Source: Actinopolymorpha rutila (GTDB lineage Bacteria; Actinomycetota; Actinomycetes; Propionibacteriales; Actinopolymorphaceae). Taken from it: a stretch of 64,000 nucleotides of DNA. A program made the translations under genes and the position numbers. Location of the stretch: contig NZ_JACBZH010000001.1 of assembly GCF_013407855.1 (NCBI RefSeq), forward strand, positions 5,580,001 through 5,644,000, read 5' to 3'. Shown here one piece after another: positions 36,908-44,646 of the stretch. Each line of letters starts with the position of its first letter. Within the stretch, counting starts at the first letter, position 1. A model generated the notes under the pieces. That model saw only the letters and a list, made by a program, of their open reading frames with translations. It was not told where the DNA came from and ran no database searches.

Positions 36908-37660
36908 TCACGACCTTCCGTGCTGCCACTGCCACCAGACGCAGTCGCCGAACGACCAACCGAGCAGGATCAGCGACCCGGCCACGACCCCCACCTCGAC
37001 CGGCTCGGGAAGGAGGTGGGCGCTCACCACGACGAGGGTGACGCCCTGGATGGCCGCCACGACCTTGCGGGCGTATTTCGGTGGTACGGACGAACGCAGC
37101 CAGGGCAGCACCCACCCTGCTGCCACGTAGGCGTACCGCATGGCCCCGATCGCCAGCACCCACGCACCGGCGGACCTGGCGACGAAGACGCTGAGAACCA
37201 TGATGAGGAAGGCGTCCGCCTCCATGTCGAAGCGCGCACCGAACTCCGTCACGGTTCCGGTCCGGCGGGCGACCTTGCCGTCGACGGAGTCGAGCACCAG
37301 GGCGACAGAGGCGATGCCGATCATCACGGCCGGCGCGGGTGCACCCAGCCGGTCGGCGACGAGCGCCGTCACCCCGCCGATGAGGACCAGACGGGTGAGG
37401 GTCACCCGGTCGGCGGGCGTCCACGTACGGCTGGGCGTTCGGCCGAACCCGGCGACCAGGAATCCCGCTGCGCCGAGGGTGAAGCCGAGCCCCGCGAGCC
37501 AGCCCACGAGACCGAGTCCGGGATAGAGCCACAGCAGGACGAGCCCCGCGATCTCGGCCATGCCCGCCACGGCGAGATCCCGGCGGAACGCCCGGGTCGG
37601 CGTGCCCGCATGGCTCGCCCGCGCGCCGGCGTACCGCCGCGTGACACCGACATCGTCCAT
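36908..37660 (-). CDS. CDP-alcohol phosphatidyltransferase family protein
   Basis: 250-residue membrane enzyme with six or so spans. The CDP-OH-P motif is complete: DSVDGKVARRTGTVTEFGARFDMEAD, with all four Asp. It would transfer a phospho-alcohol or lipid phosphate from a CDP-activated donor to a hydroxyl acceptor. The stop lies 14 bases before the alkaline-phosphatase-type gene and its start 9 bases after ribA-like, so the three form an operon. Confidence 0.92.
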   Translation of the reverse strand: MDDVGVTRRYAGARASHAGTPTRAFRRDLAVAGMAEIAGLVLLWLYPGLGLVGWLAGLGFTLGAAGFLVAGFGRTPSRTWTPADRVTLTRLVLIGGVTALVADRLGAPAPAVMIGIASVALVLDSVDGKVARRTGTVTEFGARFDMEADAFLIMVLSVFVARSAGAWVLAIGAMRYAYVAAGWVLPWLRSSVPPKYARKVVAAIQGVTLVVVSAHLLPEPVEVGVVAGSLILLGWSFGDCVWWQWQHGRS

Positions 37661-37669
37661 CTCGATCTT

Positions 37670-38320
37670 CTACCGTCCTGGTCGATTCGCGGACCCGACG
37701 AACCCGTCGAGCTGCGGGAGATCGTGTCCGAGCCGGTCTCGCTTGGCCGTGAGGTAGCGCAGGTTGTCGTCGTCGGCTGGTACGAGCAGAGGAACCCGGG
37801 CGACGACGTCGATGCCGAGGCTCTCGATGGACCTGATCTTGTCGGGGTTGTTCGACAGGAGCCGGATCGACCGCACGCCGAGGTGGTTCAGCAGCCAGGC
37901 CGCCGCGCCGTAGTCACGGGTGTCCACGGGCAACCCCAGGGCGGTGGCCGAGTCGACGGTGTCCATCCCCTGTTCGTCCTGCAGGATGTGGGTACGCACC
38001 TTCGCGACGAGGCCGATCCCACGCCCCTCGTGTCCGCGAAGGTAGATCAGGATCCCGCTGCCCGCCGCCACGATCGCGTCGAGGGACGCCTCGAGTTGGC
38101 CGCCGCACTCGCAGCGCGTCGCACCGAACACGTCGCCGGTCAGGCACTCCGAGTGCACGCGGACGAGGACGTTCTCCCGCACGACCGGCGGGCCGAAGAC
38201 GAGCGCCAGGTGCTCGTGTCCGCCGGGGCGGTCCCGGAACGCCACGGCACGGAACGTGCCGCGGCGGGTGACGAGAGTGGACTCCGCGACGTCGTCACGC
38301 CCGCTGGGTTGGTCATCCAT
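37670..38320 (-). CDS. GTP cyclohydrolase II homologue with altered switch residue
   Basis: 216-residue stand-alone GCH II (no DHBP synthase domain). Zinc ligands are C59, C70 and C72 (HSECLTGDVFGATRCECG) and GTP-binding LRGHEGRGIGL is intact. At the position of E. coli RibA Tyr105 (KIRAY) this protein has His111 (KVRTHILQDEQG). In the Streptomyces coelicolor paralogue SCO6655, as I recall, Met at this place makes the enzyme release the formylated intermediate FAPy instead of the riboflavin precursor. Gene context (pterin, glycosyl and membrane enzymes, no rib genes) also argues against riboflavin synthesis. Confidence 0.9.
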   Translation of the reverse strand: MDDQPSGRDDVAESTLVTRRGTFRAVAFRDRPGGHEHLALVFGPPVVRENVLVRVHSECLTGDVFGATRCECGGQLEASLDAIVAAGSGILIYLRGHEGRGIGLVAKVRTHILQDEQGMDTVDSATALGLPVDTRDYGAAAWLLNHLGVRSIRLLSNNPDKIRSIESLGIDVVARVPLLVPADDDNLRYLTAKRDRLGHDLPQLDGFVGSANRPGR

Positions 38321-38463
38321 CCCGGCCCCTGTCGCTCGCCTGATATGTCGTCGTACGGACCGATCAGGTGCCGATCCGCACCCCCTCTGACGAGGGACAC
38401 GACGTAACCGGTGAGATGGTTCAAAGTCAAGGTCGAGTGTGTCGAGTGCCCGGAGGTCGACTG

Positions 38464-38862
38464 GTGTTCAGCATCACGGTCCGCGATCACCTGATGGTCG
38501 CGCACAGCTTCGCCGGGGAGGTCTTCGGACCGGCGCAACGGCTGCACGGCGCCACCTTTGTCGTGGACGCGACGTTTCGGCGTCCCACGCTGGACGAGGA
38601 CAACATCGTCGTCGACATCGGCCTTGCCACCAAGGAACTCGGCGACGTCCTGAGCGCTCTCAACTACCGCAATCTCGACGACGTACCCGATTTCGCCGGG
38701 ATCAACACGTCCACGGAGTTCCTGGCCAAGGTCATCGCCGACCGGCTCGCCGAGCGGGTCGGCGCCGGTGCGCTCGGCGCGAACGCCCGCGGTCTCGGCG
38801 GGATCGCGGTCACCCTGCGCGAGTCGCATGTGGCCTGGGCGAGCTACGAGCGCTCCCTGTGA
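38464..38862 (+). CDS. 6-pyruvoyltetrahydropterin synthase / QueD-like homologue with altered active site
   Basis: 132 residues of the T-fold PTPS family. Recognisable parts are FSITVRDHLMVAHSFAGE, the HGATFVVDATF strand, NIVVDIGLATKEL, NTSTEFLAKVIADRL and the substrate-binding Glu in TLRESHVAWASYE (E120). The canonical HGHNY zinc motif is HGATF here, so the second His is Ala30, and the catalytic Cys region (GPAQRLHG) has no Cys. The chemistry must therefore differ from PTPS or QueD. GTG 38464 was chosen for CGGAGG seven bases upstream. First gene of the rightward operon, divergent from ribA-like. Confidence 0.88.
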   Translation: MFSITVRDHLMVAHSFAGEVFGPAQRLHGATFVVDATFRRPTLDEDNIVVDIGLATKELGDVLSALNYRNLDDVPDFAGINTSTEFLAKVIADRLAERVGAGALGANARGLGGIAVTLRESHVAWASYERSL

Positions 38863-38900
38863 CCGCGCTGCCACGTCTGCCATGACCGCGGCGAGGCGCC

Positions 38901-40004
38901 ATGCGTAGGACGGTCTTCGTCGTCCTGCCGGGCGACATCGACGACCCGACCTCGCCCAGCGGAGGCAACATCTACGACCGCCGGATCTGCCGGGGTCTGG
39001 AAGATCCGGCAACCGCCGGCTGGTCCGTCAAGGAGCTCGCCGCCCCTGGAGCATGGCCCGACCCGGACCAGGAAGCGCGCGACGGCCTGGCTCGACGGTT
39101 GGCCGCCTTGCCGGACGGGGTCGCCGTCCTCCTCGACGGACTTGTCGGCTGCGCGGTGCCCGACCTCCTTGCCATACAGGCGAACCGGCTCCGGCTCGCG
39201 ATGCTCGTGCACCTTCCGCTCGGATCCGAGGCCGGCCTGCCTCCGCGGCGAGCGGCCGAGCTCGACGCCCTGGAACGACAGGCCCTGCACGCGACGCGGC
39301 TCGTCGTCGCGACAAGTCCGTGGACCGCGCGTCACCTGGCCGACCACCACGGGATCGCCACGAGCCGGATCCAGGTCGTCACTCCGGGAACCGATCCCGC
39401 GCCGCCGGCGCGTGGTACCGACGGGCGGTCGCGGTTGCTGTGCGTCGGCGCGATCACGCGGACCAAGGGCCAGGATCTCCTCGTCGAGGCGCTCGCGTCC
39501 CTCGGCTCGAGCGGCGACACCTCCTGGACGTGCGAGTGCGTGGGCCCGCTGCACCGCGATCCCACCCAGGTCGCGACGGTGCGCGGGTCGATCGCGAGCC
39601 ACGACCTCCACCAGCAGGTACGCCTCGAAGGGCCGCGGACCGGCGATCGGCTCGCGGCCACCTACGCGGCGGCGGACCTGGTGATCGTCCCGTCCCGGAT
39701 GGAGACGTACGGCATGGTGGTGACCGAGGCCCTGGCGCGCGGCATTCCCGTCGTCGCGGCCGACGTGGGTGGCGTCTCCTCGACGCTGGGGCAGGCACCC
39801 GATGGTGGGATCCCCGGGCTCCTCGTCCCGCCCGGCGACGTACCGGCACTCGCCTCCGCGCTCCACCGCTGGCTCGGTGATCCGGCCCTTCGGCAACGCC
39901 TTCGGTCCTCGGCCCGGCAGTCCCGTGGCATCCTGTCGACGTGGCAGGCGACCTCGCGGCGGATGGCCCACGTCCTGGAACTGCTCGCTGGGGAGCCCGG
40001 CTGA
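38901..40004 (+). CDS. Glycosyltransferase family 4
   Basis: 367-residue GT-B retaining glycosyltransferase. The N-terminal half has PSGGNIYDRRICRGL; the sugar-nucleotide half has RLLCVGAITRTKGQDLLVEAL, LEGPRTGDRLAATYAAADLVIVPSRMETYGMVVTEALARGIPVVAADVGG, including the E-x7-E motif. Acts in the cytosol on an unknown acceptor. 38 bases after the PTPS-like gene and overlapping the methyltransferase gene, so part of the same operon. Confidence 0.92.
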   Translation: MRRTVFVVLPGDIDDPTSPSGGNIYDRRICRGLEDPATAGWSVKELAAPGAWPDPDQEARDGLARRLAALPDGVAVLLDGLVGCAVPDLLAIQANRLRLAMLVHLPLGSEAGLPPRRAAELDALERQALHATRLVVATSPWTARHLADHHGIATSRIQVVTPGTDPAPPARGTDGRSRLLCVGAITRTKGQDLLVEALASLGSSGDTSWTCECVGPLHRDPTQVATVRGSIASHDLHQQVRLEGPRTGDRLAATYAAADLVIVPSRMETYGMVVTEALARGIPVVAADVGGVSSTLGQAPDGGIPGLLVPPGDVPALASALHRWLGDPALRQRLRSSARQSRGILSTWQATSRRMAHVLELLAGEPG

Positions 40005-40831
40005 GCACGGCCGGGCAGTCGAAGGTCGCTCCGGAGTGGCTCGCCCTGCGGGAGTGCGCCGACGCCGCCGCCCGCGCCTCGGTCCTGGCCGATGCTTTGA
40101 GTGAGCGGCTGGCCGAGGTCGACCGGCTCGTGATCCGTGACCTCGGCTGCGGGACCGGAGCGCTGCCCCGGTGGCTGGCGAGCCGGCTGCCTGGTCCACA
40201 GCACTGGATCCTGCACGACTACGACGCCGACCTGCTCGCCCACGCGGCGGCGCGGGTCACCGGGACCGACGCCGACGGCGTTCCGCTGACCGTCGAGCCG
40301 TACGTCGGCGATCTCACCGCACTGGGGTCTGCCGAGCTCGCGGGTACGTCCCTGGTGACCGCGTCGGCGCTGCTCGACCTGCTCACGGCCGACGAGATCG
40401 ACCGGCTCGCCGACGTCTGCGTGGGTGCCGGCTGCGCCGCCCTGTTCACGCTGTCCGTGACGGGCTCGGTCGAACTCGATCCTGCCGATCCGCTTGACGG
40501 CGAGCTCGCCGCCGCCTTCGACGACCACCAACGGCGCTCCGTCGGTGGCCGCCGGTTGCTGGGACCCGACGCCGTCGCCGCCACCGTCGAGGCGTTCGAG
40601 CGTCGCGGTGCCGTCGTACGCCGCGAGCCGAGCCCGTGGCGGCTCGGTCCGGACCAGGCACCGCTCGCCGAGGAATGGCTCCGCGGCTGGGTCGAGGCGG
40701 CCTGCGCGCAGCGGCCGGACCTGATCCCGAGTGCCGAGGCGTACGTCGCCGCGCGGCTCGCCTCCTGCGCCGCCGGCAACCTGCACGTCACGGTCCACCA
40801 CGCCGACCTGCTCGCCGTGCCGTCACCATGA
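39941..40831 (+). CDS. Class I SAM-dependent methyltransferase
   Basis: Rossmann-fold methyltransferase with motif I VIRDLGCGTGALPRWLA, motif II LHDYDADLLAHAAARV and motif IV-like LVTASALLDLLTADEI. The only standard in-frame start is GTG 39941, which overlaps the glycosyltransferase by 64 bases and has no ribosome site. A CTG at 40001-40003 overlapping the upstream stop (CTGA) is a plausible coupled start, giving 276 instead of 296 residues. Probably methylates the product made by the pterin/glycosyl enzymes. Confidence 0.85.
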   Translation: MAGDLAADGPRPGTARWGARLSTAGQSKVAPEWLALRECADAAARASVLADALSERLAEVDRLVIRDLGCGTGALPRWLASRLPGPQHWILHDYDADLLAHAAARVTGTDADGVPLTVEPYVGDLTALGSAELAGTSLVTASALLDLLTADEIDRLADVCVGAGCAALFTLSVTGSVELDPADPLDGELAAAFDDHQRRSVGGRRLLGPDAVAATVEAFERRGAVVRREPSPWRLGPDQAPLAEEWLRGWVEAACAQRPDLIPSAEAYVAARLASCAAGNLHVTVHHADLLAVPSP

Positions 40832-41877
40832 CGCCCCAGCTCGCGCCGGTCCCGCCCGGGACGGAGGGATCGCCGCCGGGCACTCCGCCGCGGCGGTCTC
40901 CGTCACCCGGCTCCCCGCCGCGGCGGCCGATCGCGTCGGCCGGACGGCGGCTGTGGACCTGGCTCCGCCCGCTCGTGGGTGTCGGCATCCTGGCGGTCCT
41001 CGTCTGGCGACTCGGCACCGGACCGTTCGTCGCCGGCTTCCACGTGGTCGACGTCTGGTCGGTGTTCGCCGCCCTCGGGATCGGCATGTGCACAACGGTC
41101 TTCGGCGCCTGGCGATGGTGCGTCGTCGCGCGCAGTCTCGGACTGTCGCTGTCGTTGCGGCAGGCCGTCGCCGACTGCTATCGGGCCATCCTGCTCAACT
41201 CGGTGCTGCCCGCCGGTGTCCTCGGTGACGTCCACCGGGCGGTCAGCCATGGGCGGCAGTCCGGCGACCTGGGCCGGGGAGTGCGGGCGGTGATCCTCGA
41301 GCGCGCCGCCGGTCAGGTCGTGCTGGTGGCCTGCGGCATCAGCATCCTCCTCACCCAGCCGGGGATCCTGGCGGCCGCGACGGGTGCCTCTCCCCTGTCG
41401 GGTTGGTGGATCGCTCTCGTCCTCCTCGGTCTGCTCGGCCTGCTCGGCGTCCTGCTGGCGTTCGCCGCCTGGGCGCGGAGGGGATCGTCGACCTCGGCCT
41501 GGCGCCGGGCCCTACGAACCGCGGCGACCGACGCACGGGTCGGCCTGCTGTCGAAGCGCACCTGGCCGGCCGTCCTCGCACTGTCGGTCGCGACCCTCGT
41601 CGGGCACGTCTGCATGTTCGTGGTCGCCGCCCGGGTCTCGGAGTCGTCGGTGCCGCTCGCCCAGCTGCTCCCGATCTTCGTGCTGGCGTTGATGGTGATG
41701 GGCCTGCCCGTCAACGTCGGCGGCTGGGGACCTCGGGAAGCCTTCCTTGCATTGGCTTCCGGAGCCGTCGGCCTCGGTGCCGGCCAGGGCGTGGCCATCT
41801 CCGTCGCGTACGGCGTACTCACCCTCATCGCCTGTCTCCCCGGCGTCGTCGTGCTCTTCGTCCGCCGCCGGGCCTGA
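40828..41877 (+). CDS. UPF0104 / lysylphosphatidylglycerol-synthase-type membrane protein
   Basis: 349 residues. A Pro-rich cytosolic leader precedes about eight membrane spans (LVGVGILAVLVWRL, VVDVWSVFAALGIGMCTTVFGAW and so on) with the family motif YRAILLNSVLPAGVLGDVHRAVSHGR and LPVNVGGWGPREAFLALASGAVGLGAGQG. This matches the flippase-like membrane half of MprF without its catalytic domain. It overlaps the methyltransferase stop (ATGA). Likely moves the lipid-linked or glycosylated product across the membrane. Confidence 0.9.
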   Translation: MTPQLAPVPPGTEGSPPGTPPRRSPSPGSPPRRPIASAGRRLWTWLRPLVGVGILAVLVWRLGTGPFVAGFHVVDVWSVFAALGIGMCTTVFGAWRWCVVARSLGLSLSLRQAVADCYRAILLNSVLPAGVLGDVHRAVSHGRQSGDLGRGVRAVILERAAGQVVLVACGISILLTQPGILAAATGASPLSGWWIALVLLGLLGLLGVLLAFAAWARRGSSTSAWRRALRTAATDARVGLLSKRTWPAVLALSVATLVGHVCMFVVAARVSESSVPLAQLLPIFVLALMVMGLPVNVGGWGPREAFLALASGAVGLGAGQGVAISVAYGVLTLIACLPGVVVLFVRRRA

Positions 41878-41923
41878 CCGCTGACCTGGTGCCGAGGTGC
41901 CCACCTTCTTGGGTGAACTGTGG

Positions 41924-42676
41924 TCACCGACCGGCGAGGGCGTGATAGCGGAGGATCCAGTCGTGGTTGAGCTGGTCGGCCTGCCGGCGGTGACGGGGGA
42001 CGAACGCGTGCCCTGCCGGGAGTTCCAGCCCGAGAAAGTCGAGGAGGCCGCTGGTGACACGGTCGATGTCGGTGGTGAGGTCTTCATAGCGCACGGTGTG
42101 CGGTTGGACGTCGAACCTCGTGAACCAGTTTCGCCAGGCGGCGTTGTGTTCTTCGATGGTCTGGACGAGGTTGTGGATCTGCTCGAAGTCGAAGCGGGGC
42201 TCGTGGTCGGGCAGGGCAGCGTCGCCGTGCTGCCAGTAGCGAGTCTGTTCGGCGCGCGCCCATGACACGGCCTGTGCCACCGTGTCCTCACGCCGGCAAT
42301 GGACGAAGCGGACGCGGCCGAAGGCTCGGGTCAGAAGGTCGAGGTCGGCGCCTGTGGGCCGAAGATCAGAATGCGCGGCGCCGAGCTTGGCGACCATCTC
42401 CTCCAACGTTCCCCACATCACCCGGGCAGCGAAGATGCCGTTGGGGGTACTTCCATCCGCGATCGCCGCCCGTACAAAGTCGCGGTAGTCGAACGACCCG
42501 TGGTCGTCGCGGGGCAGGTGCCAGCGGTCCGCCCAGGACTGCTCGTCCGGCAGCCGGAAGTAGGACTCCGGCCGACCGGCGATCCCGGTGTCGCGCAGCA
42601 GGCTGCACAGCAGCGTGCTTCCGGTCCGCGGCGTACCGCAGATCAGGTACGCGTCGATGTTGTTGCCTGTCACCAC
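41924..42676 (-). CDS. Stf0-type sulfotransferase
   Basis: 250-residue sulfotransferase resembling mycobacterial trehalose 2-sulfotransferase Stf0. The 5'-phosphosulfate loop is LICGTPRTGSTLLCSLL, followed by GRPESYFRLPDEQSWADRW; the 3'-phosphate region is VRFVHCRREDTVAQAVSWARAEQTRYWQ, and YEDLTTDIDRVTSGLLDFLGL is the usual C-terminal block. GTG 42676 or the adjacent GTG 42673 starts it; no clear ribosome site. It separates the two halves of the pterin-type cluster, so the product might be sulfated. Confidence 0.9.
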   Translation of the reverse strand: MVTGNNIDAYLICGTPRTGSTLLCSLLRDTGIAGRPESYFRLPDEQSWADRWHLPRDDHGSFDYRDFVRAAIADGSTPNGIFAARVMWGTLEEMVAKLGAAHSDLRPTGADLDLLTRAFGRVRFVHCRREDTVAQAVSWARAEQTRYWQHGDAALPDHEPRFDFEQIHNLVQTIEEHNAAWRNWFTRFDVQPHTVRYEDLTTDIDRVTSGLLDFLGLELPAGHAFVPRHRRQADQLNHDWILRYHALAGR

Positions 42677-42760
42677 GGCCCACAGTCAACCAGCCGTGCC
42701 GCCACCACCGCAGCAGGATTTTGCGGCGACGTGGTGACGTCGAGCACCAGGGCTCGGCGC

Positions 42761-43486
42761 TCAGGAGTCGAGCAGCGCCAGGTAGTCACCGAACGACGTG
42801 ACGAGGCTGTCAAGCACGGCTTTCCCCTTACGCGCCGACGCCAACGACGGACGACCGACGACTCCCGACTCGGAGTAGCCGGCCACGCCCATGGTGAGCA
42901 GATGAGGTCGATCGTCGGCCACCAGGTCGGCTGATTCGTAACCAGGCCTGACGATTTCCGGATCCGTGTACAGCAGGATGGAGGTCTCCAGCTCCCCCGC
43001 GTGCATGTCGGAGTCGAGGGAGGTCTCGAGCCCGGCGGCGGCCCGGGCGGACTCCCAATCCTGGAGTCCTGGGAACAGCGCCATGGTGCCACCCGCCTCC
43101 TGGACCACGTTGGCGAGGACGTAGTTGCCGCCGTGGCCGTTGACCACCACGAGCTTGCTGATCCCCGACCGGCGGAGAGACTCGGCGATGTCGCGGACGA
43201 CGGCATACAGCGTTGCCGCCGAGATGCTCACCGTGCCGGGCCAGGCGGCGTGCTCGTGCGAGCACGAGATCGTCAACGGGGGCAGGGGAAACACCGGATA
43301 CGTACGCGCGACCTCATTGGTGATCGCGGCCGCGACGAGCGTGTCGGTGACCAGCGGCAGGAACGGCCCGTGCTGTTCGAAGCTGCCGATCGGAAGGACG
43401 GCCACGCGCGCACCCCGCTCGCGGGCGTCGACCGTCGTGTCCAGGGGCAGGACGGACGAGCTCGGGTCTGCGGCGTTCGGGTTCAT
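42761..43486 (-). CDS. Creatininase-family amidohydrolase (possible ArfB-like deformylase)
   Basis: 241 residues. Metal site of the creatininase family is complete: PIGSFEQHGPFLPLVTDT (E37, H39, D48), NGHGGN (H118) and DMHAGELETS (E165). The family includes creatininase, MftE and the archaeal ArfB enzyme that removes the formyl group from FAPy. The ATG overlaps the dehydrogenase stop (ATGA), so the two are coupled. Given the ribA-like gene nearby, a deformylase or ring-opening amidase role is a testable inference. Confidence 0.9.
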   Translation of the reverse strand: MNPNAADPSSSVLPLDTTVDARERGARVAVLPIGSFEQHGPFLPLVTDTLVAAAITNEVARTYPVFPLPPLTISCSHEHAAWPGTVSISAATLYAVVRDIAESLRRSGISKLVVVNGHGGNYVLANVVQEAGGTMALFPGLQDWESARAAAGLETSLDSDMHAGELETSILLYTDPEIVRPGYESADLVADDRPHLLTMGVAGYSESGVVGRPSLASARKGKAVLDSLVTSFGDYLALLDS

Positions 43487-44541
43487 GTGCGTCCGGATCC
43501 TTCTCGGTTCGACGGGCTCTCCATACGTGGCTCGGCGACCGGCTCGACTGGCGCGACTGGCTCGGTGGCACCGTAACTGATCCGGTGGCACAGGGCCGGG
43601 AGCGTTCCGTCGGCAAGCCGCGGCATCACGGTCGGCAGGTCCTCGAAGCTGCTCTGGCCGGTGATCAGCGCGTCGTACGCCGGGTCGGCAAGCAGGTCGA
43701 GCGCCAGCGCGAGCCGGTCGGCGAAGCTGCGCCGGCCGCGCCGGGCCGGCGACACCATGCCGACCTGGCTGCTGCGTACGGCGAGGCGGCGCGAGTGGAA
43801 GAACTCACCCAGCGGAAGGCTGACCCGCTGGTCGCCGTACCAGCTGAGGTCGACGACCTCACCCTCGGGCGCGAGGAGTTCCAGCGCCCGGACGAGTCCT
43901 GCCTCGGTCCCGCTGGCGTGGATCGCGAGATCGCAACCACCGCTTGCCCGGTCGGGCGGGACGAACTCCACGCCCAACCGGGCGGCGACCGATGCGCGGG
44001 CCGGGTCGGTGTCGACGAGCTGTACGCGGACCCCGGGATAGCCGGCGAGCAGCCGGGCGACACAGCAGCCGACCATCCCGGCCCCTATGACGGCGATCCG
44101 GTCACCGACCATCGGCGCCGCGTCCCAGGCCGCGTTGACAGCCGTCTCGACGGTTCCGGCGAGCACGGCGCGCTCCACGGGAACGGAGTCCGGGATGACG
44201 GTCACCGCCTCGACGGGCACGACGTACCGGGTCTGGTGCGGATAGAGGCAGAAGACGGCCCTGCCGGCGAGCGCTGCCGGGCCGCGCTCGACGACGCCCA
44301 CGTTGAGATATCCGTACTTGACCGGGGCAGGGAAGTCGCCTTCTTGGAACGGCGCCCGCATCACGTCGTACTGGCTCGGCGGAACCCGGCCGCCGAAGAC
44401 GGTCCTCTCGGTGCCCCGGCTGACGCCACTCCACAGCGTGCGGACGACGACCTCACCCGGACCGGGCTCGGGCAGCGTGACCGGCCGGATCTCACCCTTC
44501 CCGGCAGAGACCACCCAGAAGGCGCGGGCCTCGAGTGCCAT
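43483..44541 (-). CDS. MDR-family dehydrogenase lacking the usual zinc cysteines
   Basis: 352 residues of the medium-chain dehydrogenase fold. The N-terminal catalytic domain reads LWSGVSRGTERTVFGG where zinc enzymes have a Cys, and the GHE motif is absent (VKYGYLNVGVVERGPAAL). The Rossmann motif is AVIGAGMVGCCVARLLAG with VDTDPARA, and FHSRRLAVRSSQVG follows. ATG 44541 follows GGAGG. Close relatives, as I remember them, sit beside PTPS-like and glycosyltransferase genes in Streptomyces, so this is probably part of the same pathway. Confidence 0.9.
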   Translation of the reverse strand: MALEARAFWVVSAGKGEIRPVTLPEPGPGEVVVRTLWSGVSRGTERTVFGGRVPPSQYDVMRAPFQEGDFPAPVKYGYLNVGVVERGPAALAGRAVFCLYPHQTRYVVPVEAVTVIPDSVPVERAVLAGTVETAVNAAWDAAPMVGDRIAVIGAGMVGCCVARLLAGYPGVRVQLVDTDPARASVAARLGVEFVPPDRASGGCDLAIHASGTEAGLVRALELLAPEGEVVDLSWYGDQRVSLPLGEFFHSRRLAVRSSQVGMVSPARRGRRSFADRLALALDLLADPAYDALITGQSSFEDLPTVMPRLADGTLPALCHRISYGATEPVAPVEPVAEPRMESPSNREGSGRT

Positions 44542-44646
44542 CGAACCTCCAGGAAGGGAACATCTCCGTCGACGGCGCCAGGTCGCTTTCGCCGTGACCG
44601 GTCGGGCCAGCGTAGCCCGACCGGTCACAGAACCTGTCGGGCGAGG

